From assembly GCA_900318145.1 (NCBI GenBank), contig ONJM01000001.1, forward strand, positions 62,001 to 126,000: a stretch of DNA of 64,000 bases. Direction: 5' to 3'. Both the position numbers and the translations under genes were made by a program. Shown piece by piece: positions 25,507-33,474 of the stretch; position 1 is the first letter of the stretch; each line of letters begins with the position of its first letter. The notes below the pieces were generated by a model that was given only the letters and a program-made list of their open reading frames with translations, was not told the origin of the DNA and searched no databases. The stretch is from an uncultured Eubacteriales bacterium. Lineage in GTDB: Bacteria; Bacillota; Clostridia; Christensenellales; Aristaeellaceae.

Positions 25507-26289
25507 ATGCCGTTTTTGTACGAGACCCATATGCACACCTGCCTGGCAAGCGCCTGCGGCAGAAGCACCGGGAAAGAACACGCGCGGTTTTACAAAAGCG
25601 CCGGATATACGGGCATCATCATGACGGACCATTTCTTCGGCGGGAATACGGCGGTGGACCGTTCGCTGCCCTGGGAGGAACGGGTGGACCTGTTCTGGCG
25701 CGGGTATGAGGACGCGAAGGAGGAAGGGGACCGGATCGGCCTGGATGTGTTCTTCGGCCTGGAGCAGAACTTCAGCGGGGACGAATACCTGATCTACGGC
25801 CTGACGAAGGAATATATGAAGGCGCATCCGGAGATGGAGCACTGGACCCGGCGGCAGCAGCTGGACGAGGTGCACCGGCAGGGCGGATGCGTAATCCAGG
25901 CGCATCCTTTCCGGATGCGCGGGTACATGGACAAAATCCGGGTGGGCACGCTGTTCTGCGACGGTATCGAGGCGGCCAACCTCGGCAATGAACCGCTGGA
26001 CGACGCGCGGGCGTACCGGATGGGAACGGAAATGAACCTGGTGATGACTGCCGGGACGGACAACCACCATTCGCCGGTGGAAACGCCGTTCGGGGTCGCG
26101 CTGGAAAAGAAGCTGACCTGTATCCGGGATTACGTCCGGATCATTCTGGAACGGGGCCGGATCGGCCTGCACGTGCCAGAGGACAGGTTCCGCGTTTCCC
26201 CGGGCGGGGTGCCGGACGAGCGCCATTACGCGTATTTCCTGGATGAAAATGAACAGATTACAGACGCCCCGAAGCAGTGGATGGCGTGA
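25507..26289 (+). CDS. PHP-domain phosphoesterase
   Basis: A 260-residue PHP-family metal hydrolase: YETHMHTCLASACG (residues 4-17), MTDHFFGG (about 39-46), FGLEQNF (about 82), the QAHPFR segment (about 131-136) and GTDNHH (about 181-186) supply the metal ligands. It is distinct from the histidinol phosphatase upstream and resembles PHP proteins that act on phosphorylated nucleotides or sugars. Substrate unknown. GAAGGAG precedes the ATG; the gene ends at a strong bidirectional terminator and stands alone. Confidence 0.85.
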   Translation: MPFLYETHMHTCLASACGRSTGKEHARFYKSAGYTGIIMTDHFFGGNTAVDRSLPWEERVDLFWRGYEDAKEEGDRIGLDVFFGLEQNFSGDEYLIYGLTKEYMKAHPEMEHWTRRQQLDEVHRQGGCVIQAHPFRMRGYMDKIRVGTLFCDGIEAANLGNEPLDDARAYRMGTEMNLVMTAGTDNHHSPVETPFGVALEKKLTCIRDYVRIILERGRIGLHVPEDRFRVSPGGVPDERHYAYFLDENEQITDAPKQWMA

Positions 26290-26327
26290 AAAAAGCGGCC
26301 CGGTTCAGTCGAACCGGGCCGCTTTTT
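26290..26327. terminator. Bidirectional terminator between convergent phosphoesterase genes
   Basis: A 17-bp perfect stem (26290-26306 with 26311-26327), loop AGTC, with A runs on one side and T runs on the other. It serves both strands. The stop codon of the minus-strand gene (26305-26307) lies in the hairpin at the stem-loop junction. Confidence 0.92.
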
Positions 26328-26970
26328 CCATGATGCGCAGCCCGCGGCGGGTCGGCGCTTTTTTTTCCGACGTTTCCGGAAGATCGAATTCAAAAGCGGT
26401 GGAAGCGTTGATCACAGGGATTCCGTGGTAATCCCGCTGCCGCTGGAAAAACGCGGAATAGGACTGGTGCACGTGGCCGTGGATCATGACGGCGGGATGC
26501 CAGGTGTCCAGCAGCGGGCCGAAGCACTCGAAACCCCGGTGGGAGAGATGCTCCTCGTCCCCGCAGCCACGGATCGGGGCATGGGTCAGGAGAATGTCGA
26601 ACCCGCCGGCGGCGCGCAGCTTTCTCCGCAGGGAAGCGATCCGGGCAGCCATCTCCTGCTCCGTATACATATTGACGCAGTCCGGCCGGTAGCGGCAGCT
26701 GCCGCCGAGCCCGAGAATCCGCACGCCTTTCACCATCAGGATTTTTCCGTCCGCGTCCAGGCAGCCTTCCGGCGGCTTTTCCGCGTAATGGTCGTCATGG
26801 TTGCCGTGAACGTAGACCACCGGCGCGCTGGTGAAGCAGGTCAGGAAAGACAGGTAGGAGGAGGGAAGATCCCCCGCGGAGAGGATCAGATCCACCCCTT
26901 TCAGCGCTTCCCGGCACATATCTCCCCAGAGCTTGCCGGAGGGCTCATCCGCAATGGCCAGAATCCGCAT
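26305..26970 (-). CDS. Metallophosphoesterase (calcineurin-like)
   Basis: A 221-residue hydrolase: N-terminal AIADEPSG in place of the usual D-x-H, then SAGDLPSSY (D of motif GD, about 31-34), GNHDDHY (about 56-62), LTHAPIRG and the C-terminal GHVHQSY. The GD, GNHD and GHxH motifs are the metal site of this family. The first motif is atypical (ADEP instead of DxH), so metal binding may differ. It follows the ParB-like/BMP fusion by 9 bp on the same strand and is probably co-transcribed. Substrate unknown. Confidence 0.85.
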   Translation of the reverse strand: MRILAIADEPSGKLWGDMCREALKGVDLILSAGDLPSSYLSFLTCFTSAPVVYVHGNHDDHYAEKPPEGCLDADGKILMVKGVRILGLGGSCRYRPDCVNMYTEQEMAARIASLRRKLRAAGGFDILLTHAPIRGCGDEEHLSHRGFECFGPLLDTWHPAVMIHGHVHQSYSAFFQRQRDYHGIPVINASTAFEFDLPETSEKKAPTRRGLRIMEKAARFD

Positions 26971-26979
26971 CGCCTGTCC

Positions 26980-28905
26980 TCACTTTCTGTTCCAGCTGAA
27001 GGAGGAAAGCTCGGGCATCAGTTCCCCGTGGATGCCCTGCAGGCGGACCAGGGGGCGCGCTGACTCGATGAGCTCTGTTTCCTTCGGGAAGCTGCCGACA
27101 ATGTTGTCCACCAGGTAATCCATGCAGAGGATCTCAGCGGGGGTCAGGCGCCGGTCCGCCTCGCAGCGGAGGGTGCCGGCCTGGTCCCGGATCTCCCCTT
27201 CGAAGGGCGTGAAGGTGCCTTCGCTCAGCTCCTGGCGGAAATGGCTGACAATCCTGGCGGCATAGGGGTCAAACCGGGCGGAGAAGGCGACATCCAGGAT
27301 GTCGGAGCCGATGCCCCACCAGTAGTTGGTGGCGTTCTGCCGGTTTTCCGCCGGGTTGAAGGTGCCGTTCAGGATCATTTCGGAAATCAGGCGGTAGAAA
27401 AGGCCCCAGCGGGGGATCAGGGTCGCCATGTTGTCGATATCACTCCCGTTGCGGATGTACAGGCCGTAGTCCCGGGAACCGTATTTCGGCGCGGTGATAT
27501 CGCGGTTGCAGACGACCCGGATTTCCGGATCCTCGAAGGGCAGCCTGTCATTGTACCAGGAGGCGGAGAACCAGTTCAGGTAAACCTTTGCCTTCGGGTT
27601 GACCATCCGGGCGCCCAGGGCGAAGGCGTTGGCCGCGGCCGGGGATCCGTAGATCGGGTAGTCGGCAATGTATCCGATTTTTCCGCTTTCGGACAGGATG
27701 CCGGCCGCCAGCCCCAGCAGGAACTTGGCCTCATAGAACCGGATATAGTACGTCCGGATATTGGTGTAGCTGGACAGGAGGGAGCAGCAGAGGAAGCGCG
27801 CCTCCGGATGCGTCAGGGCCGGCTCGATGGTGCTGTTGAGCATGACGGGGGAGGTGGCGAAGAAGGCCGTATATCCGTCCCTGATCAGCTCTTCCACCGT
27901 CCGCTCGAAATCCGTACGGGACGGTACGACGCGGACAGCGGTTTCCAGCTTTCCCTTCAGCTTCTGCTCCGCTTCCAGGCGGCCGAGGTTGTGCCAGTAG
28001 TTCCACGCGGAATCCTCAACGGGACGGTTGAACAGGAAAGCGGCCTTCAGCTTTGAGGGGCGGAAAAGGGACGCGATGATCGGAACGGGCGGCGCGGGGT
28101 TTGCCCGGTCCATAACCAGGTTGACGCGCCCTTCGCGGGTTTCAAACTCCCGGGACATGAGCCGGACGCGCTCCTTCGTCTTTTCCTGGTCATCGTCGCG
28201 GACATCCTTGTAGCCGAAGGCGGTCAGGTAGGCCAGGAAGGCGTCGCCCGCCGGCAGCATGCCGTCCTCCCGGAAGATCGCCTCATAGGCCACGGAAAAA
28301 TAATGGTAACACTTCCGCAGGGTGAGGATCTCATCCTCCGTCCATTTGTCTCCTTCCTTCATTCCCGGCAGGGAGGCCAGCTTCTGGTACGAGCCGGGGC
28401 GGGTGAAGAGGATGCTGTACAGCCCGGTTTCCTTCGTAAAATCGCAGTATTCATAATAGGAAACGACGTCCGGATCCTCCGTGCGGGGCGGATAGACGCG
28501 GGTGACATCCGCCTCGATATCCCGGGATCCCATGGCCTTCATGACGGAGACGCGCTTGTTTCCTTCTATTATATAATAGTAGCCCATGTACTCCAGCGCG
28601 GTGACCGGCATATTGACGCCTTCGGATTCCACGCTTTCGTACAGCCGTTCCCATTTGGAGGCGAACTCGCTGCCGCTGTCCAGAATCGGCAGGAAGTTTT
28701 TTGTGAACGCTCTGGAACGGCCCTGGGAAACGGAACCCGTCACCCGGGAGAGGGGAACGTCAATGATGCCCAGCGGAAGCCGGGTCAGGCTGGACAGGTC
28801 GTGCACCTTTTCCTCCAGCACGGGAAGATAGGGATCCGTGTTGGACTGAATGGCCGCTGTGTAGATACGAAGCCCGTCGCGGCGGGCTTTACTGTAATGA
28901 TCCAT
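26980..28905 (-). CDS. Soluble fusion of a ParB-like domain and a BMP/Med-type ligand-binding domain
   Basis: A 641-residue cytosolic protein: no signal peptide, no lipobox, no membrane segment. Residues about 40-140 look like a ParB/sulfiredoxin-type nucleotidase fold (IDVPLSRV..., then YYIIEGNKRVSVMKAMG at about 110-126, which is in the position of the ParB ERR motif). A helical linker follows (about 150-265). Residues about 285-600 read as the BMP (basic membrane protein / PnrA / Med) ligand-binding fold, including YEAKFLLGLAAGILSESGKIGY (KIGY core at about 409-412). BMP proteins normally bind purine nucleosides outside the cell. Here the domain stays inside. The next gene encodes a metallophosphoesterase and the divergent gene is purC, which suggests a purine link, but that is inference. 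GGAGGT is 6 bases before ATG. Confidence 0.75.
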   Translation of the reverse strand: MDHYSKARRDGLRIYTAAIQSNTDPYLPVLEEKVHDLSSLTRLPLGIIDVPLSRVTGSVSQGRSRAFTKNFLPILDSGSEFASKWERLYESVESEGVNMPVTALEYMGYYYIIEGNKRVSVMKAMGSRDIEADVTRVYPPRTEDPDVVSYYEYCDFTKETGLYSILFTRPGSYQKLASLPGMKEGDKWTEDEILTLRKCYHYFSVAYEAIFREDGMLPAGDAFLAYLTAFGYKDVRDDDQEKTKERVRLMSREFETREGRVNLVMDRANPAPPVPIIASLFRPSKLKAAFLFNRPVEDSAWNYWHNLGRLEAEQKLKGKLETAVRVVPSRTDFERTVEELIRDGYTAFFATSPVMLNSTIEPALTHPEARFLCCSLLSSYTNIRTYYIRFYEAKFLLGLAAGILSESGKIGYIADYPIYGSPAAANAFALGARMVNPKAKVYLNWFSASWYNDRLPFEDPEIRVVCNRDITAPKYGSRDYGLYIRNGSDIDNMATLIPRWGLFYRLISEMILNGTFNPAENRQNATNYWWGIGSDILDVAFSARFDPYAARIVSHFRQELSEGTFTPFEGEIRDQAGTLRCEADRRLTPAEILCMDYLVDNIVGSFPKETELIESARPLVRLQGIHGELMPELSSFSWNRK

Positions 28906-28956
28906 CGTATAACCTCCGATTTCGTGATCTGCCCGCCCGGAGAACGGGACATCCTT

Positions 28957-28985
28957 ATTTTACCTGTTTCCGGGAGGCGATGCAA
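28957..28985 (-). promoter_or_regulatory. Promoter of the ParB-like/BMP fusion gene
   Basis: On the minus strand TTGCAT (28985-28980), 17-bp spacer, TAAAAT (28962-28957), about 50 bp before the start codon. Divergent from the purC promoter 90 bp away. Confidence 0.6.
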
Positions 28986-29073
28986 GGCGTGAAAACCGAA
29001 CAATCCACACGAATCGGCGGAAAACGTCCGGAATTTGTCTTTTCTGGGTGAAAGACGGGACAATTCGGACGTC

Positions 29074-29102
29074 TTGAGAAAGCGCCCGCGGAATGGTAGA
29101 AT
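29074..29102 (+). promoter_or_regulatory. Promoter of purC
   Basis: TTGAGA (29074-29079), 17-bp spacer, TAGAAT (29097-29102), 35 bp before the start codon. No purine riboswitch or PurR box recognised in the short leader. Confidence 0.65.
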
Positions 29103-29136
29103 ATAAGCGTTCAAGCAAGAAACGGAGGAAAACCGG

Positions 29137-29853
29137 ATGCCTGAAATCGGGATGATTCTGCGCGAGGGAAAAGGGAAAAAGGTATACGCGACCGATGATC
29201 CGGACAGGGCAATCGTCTATTTCAAGGACGAGGCGATGGCGTTTCACGGCCTGAAACGGGGAAGAATCCTCGGAAAGGGCGAAGTGAACAACGCGGTCTG
29301 TGAGCATCTGTTTTCCCTGCTGGAGCAGAACGGCATCGAAAGCCATTTTATCGAAAAGATTGACGCCAGGCACAGCCTGGTGAAGCGGTGCGAGATGCTG
29401 CCTTTCAACGTGAAGATCCGGAACCGCGTGGCCGGCAGGCTTTCGCAGCGCACGGGCCTTCCCGTCGGGCAGAAGCTGGATCCCGTCGTGGTGGAATACG
29501 AAATGCGGGAATCGGACCTGGACGTGGATCCGATGATCAACCACACGCATATCTATGCCATGAAAGCCGCCACGCCGGAAGAAATGGCGCAGATCGACAG
29601 CACCTGCCTGAAGGTGAACACCGTGCTGACGAACTATCTGAAGGAGATCAACATCGAGCTGATTGACTTCAAGCTGGAGTTCGGCCGGTACCACGGGCGG
29701 ATCATCGTTGCGGATGAGATAACACCGGATACGGCGCGCTTCTGGGACAGCAGCACCCATGAGCCCCTGGACAAGGACCGGTTCCGCCGGGATATGGACA
29801 ACGTTGCCGAAGCCTATCAGGAAGTGCTGCACCGCATGATGGGCGTGGGCTGA
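29137..29853 (+). CDS. purC: Phosphoribosylaminoimidazole-succinocarboxamide synthase
   Basis: A 238-residue SAICAR synthetase of typical length. Motifs: REGKGKKVYAT (ATP-binding region near residues 9-19), FNVKIRNRVAGRLSQRTG (about 93-110), and LIDFKLEFG (about 178-186) with the following VADEITPD. It joins CAIR and aspartate with ATP hydrolysis. It is isolated from other pur genes, with its own promoter and a strong terminator. Confidence 0.95.
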   Translation: MPEIGMILREGKGKKVYATDDPDRAIVYFKDEAMAFHGLKRGRILGKGEVNNAVCEHLFSLLEQNGIESHFIEKIDARHSLVKRCEMLPFNVKIRNRVAGRLSQRTGLPVGQKLDPVVVEYEMRESDLDVDPMINHTHIYAMKAATPEEMAQIDSTCLKVNTVLTNYLKEINIELIDFKLEFGRYHGRIIVADEITPDTARFWDSSTHEPLDKDRFRRDMDNVAEAYQEVLHRMMGVG

Positions 29854-29867
29854 AAACAGGATACCGG

Positions 29868-29906
29868 ACGGCGCGTGATTCCGCGTGAATCGCGCGCCGT
29901 TTTTTA
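29868..29906 (+). terminator. Terminator after purC
   Basis: A 14-bp stem (29868-29881 with 29887-29900; one G-T pair), 5-base loop, then a six-T run. Confidence 0.88.
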
Positions 29907-29932
29907 TTTCATCTTTCCCTGCGGAGAAAGAG

Positions 29933-29961
29933 TTGCAAAGGGACCGTACTTGTGTTACAAT
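29933..29961 (+). promoter_or_regulatory. Promoter of tig
   Basis: TTGCAA (29933-29938), 17-bp spacer, TACAAT (29956-29961), about 59 bp before the start codon. Confidence 0.7.
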
Positions 29962-30019
29962 CCCATCCGGCGTGTTATGCGCCGCGGCAGTCTGACAAGA
30001 TTATGGAGGAAAGAAATTC

Positions 30020-31462
30020 ATGAGCCATACCTATGAGAAGGTTTCCGGAAACAAAGCGAAGCTGACGTTCACCATCCCCGCGGAGCAGTTCGGCGAGGCG
30101 ATGCAGAAGGCGTTCCTGAAGCTGCGCGGCCGGATCAACGTTCCCGGATTCCGCAAGGGCAAGGCCCCCAGAAGGATGATTGAAACGCTGTACGGCGAAG
30201 GTGTTTTCTACGATGACGCGTTTGAAATGCTTTTCCCGGACGTTTACGAAGCGGCCGTCAAGGAGTACGACCTGCATCCCGTTGACCGCCCCGACATCAG
30301 TGTGGACGAGATCGGCGAAGGCAAGGATCTGAAGTTCCATCTGGAAGTATATGTCCGCCCCGACGTGAAGCTGGGCGAGTACAAGGGTCTGACGGTGGAA
30401 ACCGAACAGCAGAAGCTGACGGACGAGATGGTCGAAGCCAGGATCAGCGCGGACCAGGATAAGGCAAGCCGCACCGTGGATGTGGAAGACCGTCCGGTGC
30501 AGGAAGGCGACACCGTGAACCTGGACTATGCCGGCACGGTGGACGGCGTCGCGTTTGCCGGCGGCACCGCCGAAGGGCAGACCCTGAAGATCGGCAGCCA
30601 TCAGTTCATCCCCGGATTCGAGGAGCAGATGGTCGGCATGCAGATCGGCGAGGAAAAGGATCTGCAGGTGAAGTTCCCCGATGAGTACCACGCGGAGGAG
30701 CTGAAGGGGAAGGACGCCGTCTTCCATGTAAAGGTGAACGGAATCCAGGTGACGGAACGGCCGGAACCGGATGATGATTTCGCCGCGGATATCAGCGAGT
30801 ATGACACCTTCGCGGCATACCGGGAATCCATCGTGAAGGAACTCACCGACCAGGTGAACCGGAACAACGATATCGCCGCGGAAAACGCCCTGGTGGAGAA
30901 GGCCGTGGAGAACGCGGAAACGGACATTCCCCGGGCGATGATTGAGGACCAGGCGGAGTACATGGTGCGCGAAATGGGCATGCGCATGAGCTACCAGGGC
31001 CTGAAGATGGAAGATTACCTGAAGTACACCGGGCAGACTGCGGAAGGCCTGAAGGCCATGTATATGCCGGAGGCGGAGAAGCGGGTGAAGACCGAGCTGG
31101 TGATCGAGGCGATCCGCAAGGCGGAGAACATCGAGCCCGGTGAGGCCGAGATCGAAAAGGCGACCGCGGAACAGGCGGAACGCTCCGGCATGGATCCGGA
31201 AGCGTTCAAAAAGAGCCTGACGGAGGAGCAGCGCGACTACCTGAAGGACAACGCCGCCATCCGGATGGTGCTGGACCTGATGAAGGACGGCGCCACGATC
31301 CTGGAGAAGAAGGAAGAGGCTCCGGAAGCGGAGGAGAAGAAGCCCGCGAAGAAGAAAGCCGCGAAGAAGGCGGAAACCGACGGGGAAGCGGAAGAAAAGC
31401 CCGCGAAGAAACCCGCCGCGAAGAAGGCTGCTTCAAAGAAGAAGGCAGCCGCGGAGGAATAA
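30020..31462 (+). CDS. tig: Trigger factor with lysine/alanine-rich C-terminal tail
   Basis: A 480-residue ribosome-associated chaperone. The ribosome-binding domain (residues about 1-145) has the signature FRKGKAPRRMIE (about 46-57). An FKBP-type prolyl isomerase domain follows (about 155-245, QEGDTVNLDYAG...), then the helical chaperone arms (about 250-425). Residues about 429-480 form an unusual low-complexity tail of Lys/Ala/Glu with KKAAKK and KKPAAKK units, absent from typical trigger factors of about 430 residues. It cooperates with the clp genes that follow. Separate promoter; hairpin without T tract at 31491-31510 before clpP. Confidence 0.95.
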   Translation: MSHTYEKVSGNKAKLTFTIPAEQFGEAMQKAFLKLRGRINVPGFRKGKAPRRMIETLYGEGVFYDDAFEMLFPDVYEAAVKEYDLHPVDRPDISVDEIGEGKDLKFHLEVYVRPDVKLGEYKGLTVETEQQKLTDEMVEARISADQDKASRTVDVEDRPVQEGDTVNLDYAGTVDGVAFAGGTAEGQTLKIGSHQFIPGFEEQMVGMQIGEEKDLQVKFPDEYHAEELKGKDAVFHVKVNGIQVTERPEPDDDFAADISEYDTFAAYRESIVKELTDQVNRNNDIAAENALVEKAVENAETDIPRAMIEDQAEYMVREMGMRMSYQGLKMEDYLKYTGQTAEGLKAMYMPEAEKRVKTELVIEAIRKAENIEPGEAEIEKATAEQAERSGMDPEAFKKSLTEEQRDYLKDNAAIRMVLDLMKDGATILEKKEEAPEAEEKKPAKKKAAKKAETDGEAEEKPAKKPAAKKAASKKKAAAEE

Positions 31463-31490
31463 ATCCATACCGACCCATCGCACGTTAATC

Positions 31491-31510
31491 GGCGGCCCTG
31501 CCGGGCCGCC
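31491..31510 (+). other. Hairpin between tig and clpP
   Basis: An 8-bp perfect stem (31491-31498 with 31503-31510), 4-base loop, no T tract. More likely a transcript-processing or attenuation hairpin than a full terminator. Confidence 0.5.
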
Positions 31511-31536
31511 GTTCCTGTCAAAAAGGAGGAATCGGA

Positions 31537-32133
31537 ATGCCGCTGGTACCGATGGTAATTGAACAGACAAACCGTGGAGAACGTTCCTATGATATTTACT
31601 CCCGCCTGCTGAAGGACCGCATCATTTTTCTGGGCGGGGAAATCACCGATGATACCGCCAACCTGGTGGTGGCGCAGATGCTGTTCCTGGAGATGGAAGA
31701 TCCGGACAGCGACATCAGCCTTTACATCAACAGCCCCGGAGGCTCCGTGACGGCCGGCATGGCGATTTATGACACCATGCGCTACATCAAACCCCGGGTT
31801 CGCACGGTCTGCGTGGGTATGGCGGCAAGCATGGGTGCCTTCCTGCTCATGGCGGGCGAGAAGGGGAAACGCCTGGCGCTTCCGAACGCGGAGGTCATGA
31901 TCCACCAGCCGCTGGGCGGCGCCCAGGGCCAGGCGACGGACGTGGCGATCCGCGCGGAATGGCTGATGAAAACCAAGAAAAAGATGATCGCCATGATGGC
32001 GGAAATGACCGGCCAGCCCCTGAAGAAGGTTCAGGCGGACGTGGAACGGGACTATTTCATGAGCGCTGAGGAAGCGCTGGAATACCATATTATCGACGAA
32101 ATTTACCAGCCGCGCGAAAAACAGGCGAAGTGA
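31537..32133 (+). CDS. clpP: ATP-dependent Clp protease proteolytic subunit
   Basis: A 198-residue serine protease. Catalytic Ser in GMAASMGAF (about residue 99), His in [13 protein letters not shown] (about 124) and an Asp in the DFF/DYF region (about 173). It forms the degradation chamber that pairs with ClpX encoded 10 bp downstream. AAAGGAGG lies 8 bases before the ATG. The N-terminal [20 protein letters not shown] is typical. Confidence 0.98.
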   Translation: MPLVPMVIEQTNRGERSYDIYSRLLKDRIIFLGGEITDDTANLVVAQMLFLEMEDPDSDISLYINSPGGSVTAGMAIYDTMRYIKPRVRTVCVGMAASMGAFLLMAGEKGKRLALPNAEVMIHQPLGGAQGQATDVAIRAEWLMKTKKKMIAMMAEMTGQPLKKVQADVERDYFMSAEEALEYHIIDEIYQPREKQAK

Positions 32134-32143
32134 GGATCACAGC

Positions 32144-33457
32144 ATGGCAGGAAACAACGGAATGAACCGGCAGGGACCGCGCTGCTCCTTCTGCGGCAAA
32201 ACCCAGAACATGGTGGAGCGGCTTGTGGCCGGCCCGAATGTGTACATCTGCAACGAGTGCATCGAACTGTGCAACGACATTCTCCGGGACGAGGAATTCA
32301 TGGAGACCGACAGCGGCGAAAAGAAGCAGGAAATGAAACACCTGCCGGTGCCGTCGGAAATGAAGAAGATCCTGGACGAGTACGTGATCGGCCAGGAGCG
32401 CGCGAAGCGCGCCCTGAGCGTCGCCGTGTACAACCACTACAAGCGGATCAACCGGAAACAGAAGAAAGAGGATGTGGAGCTGCAGAAGAGCAACATCCTG
32501 CTGCTGGGCCCCACGGGCAGCGGCAAAACCTATCTGGCGCAGACGCTGGCAAAGATCCTGGAGGTTCCCTTCGCGATCGCGGATGCCACCAGCGTGACGG
32601 AAGCCGGCTATGTGGGCGACGACGTGGAGACCATCCTGCTGCGGCTGATCCAGGCGGCGGACTGGGACATCGAAAAGGCGCAGCGGGGCATCGTCTATAT
32701 CGACGAAATCGACAAGATCGCCCGGAAAGGCGAGAACATGTCCATCACCCGGGACGTCAGCGGCGAAGGCGTACAGCAGGCGCTGCTGAAGATCCTGGAG
32801 GGAACGGAAGCCGCTGTTCCGCCGCAGGGCGGGCGGAAGCATCCCCATCAGGAAATGATCCGGATCGATACCACCAATATCCTGTTCATCTGCGGCGGGG
32901 CTTTCGACGGGCTGGTGCCCATCATTGAAAACCGCATCGGGAAAAAGGTGCTGGGATTCGGCGCGGAAGTGCAGAGCCAGCGGGATCCCGCCCGGACGGA
33001 CGCCCTGAAGGACGTGCGGCCGGAGGACCTGACGAAGTACGGGCTGATTCCGGAATTCGTCGGCCGTCTGCCGATTCTGGTGACCCTGGACGGCCTGGAC
33101 GAGGACGCGCTGGTGCGGATCCTGACGGAGCCGAAGAACGCCCTGTGCAAACAGTATGAGGCGCTGCTGGATATGGACGGCGTGCGCCTGACCTTTGAAG
33201 AGGAAGCCGTACGGGAGATCGCCCGCCAGGCGATTACCCGCAAATGCGGCGCCCGGGGACTGCGCGCCATCATCGAGGACGCGATGCTGGACACCATGTT
33301 CGAGCTCCCGGGACTTACGGATATCAACGAGTGCGTGATCACGCCGGAATCGGTGAACGGCGGAAAGCCGAAACTGATTTCCGGGGTGCGCAGAAGGAGC
33401 GCGAAGCGCACGGACGGCGCGCGCCGGACGGAAGATGACGCCAAGGAGATCAGCTGA
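32144..33457 (+). CDS. clpX: ATP-dependent Clp protease ATPase subunit
   Basis: A 437-residue AAA+ unfoldase. N-terminal zinc-binding domain with CSFCGK and CNECIELC (about residues 10-45), Walker A GPTGSGKT (about 121), Walker [11 protein letters not shown], and the substrate pore motif GYVGDD. The C-terminal tail is basic and longer than usual ([10 protein letters not shown]...). It unfolds tagged proteins and feeds them into ClpP. Directly follows clpP. IGF loop: IGKKVLGFG. Confidence 0.97.
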   Translation: MAGNNGMNRQGPRCSFCGKTQNMVERLVAGPNVYICNECIELCNDILRDEEFMETDSGEKKQEMKHLPVPSEMKKILDEYVIGQERAKRALSVAVYNHYKRINRKQKKEDVELQKSNILLLGPTGSGKTYLAQTLAKILEVPFAIADATSVTEAGYVGDDVETILLRLIQAADWDIEKAQRGIVYIDEIDKIARKGENMSITRDVSGEGVQQALLKILEGTEAAVPPQGGRKHPHQEMIRIDTTNILFICGGAFDGLVPIIENRIGKKVLGFGAEVQSQRDPARTDALKDVRPEDLTKYGLIPEFVGRLPILVTLDGLDEDALVRILTEPKNALCKQYEALLDMDGVRLTFEEEAVREIARQAITRKCGARGLRAIIEDAMLDTMFELPGLTDINECVITPESVNGGKPKLISGVRRRSAKRTDGARRTEDDAKEIS

Positions 33458-33474
33458 AGCTGAGAGAGGAAAGA

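Noticed and set aside
23204-25549. Long minus-strand frame across the VWA gene
   Set aside because: Antisense to an intact exported VWA protein with signal peptide and MIDAS motif; no ribosome site.
26305-26970. Pseudogene status of the minus-strand metallophosphoesterase
   Set aside because: The first motif is atypical but the frame is intact and other metal motifs are present, so it is kept as a gene.
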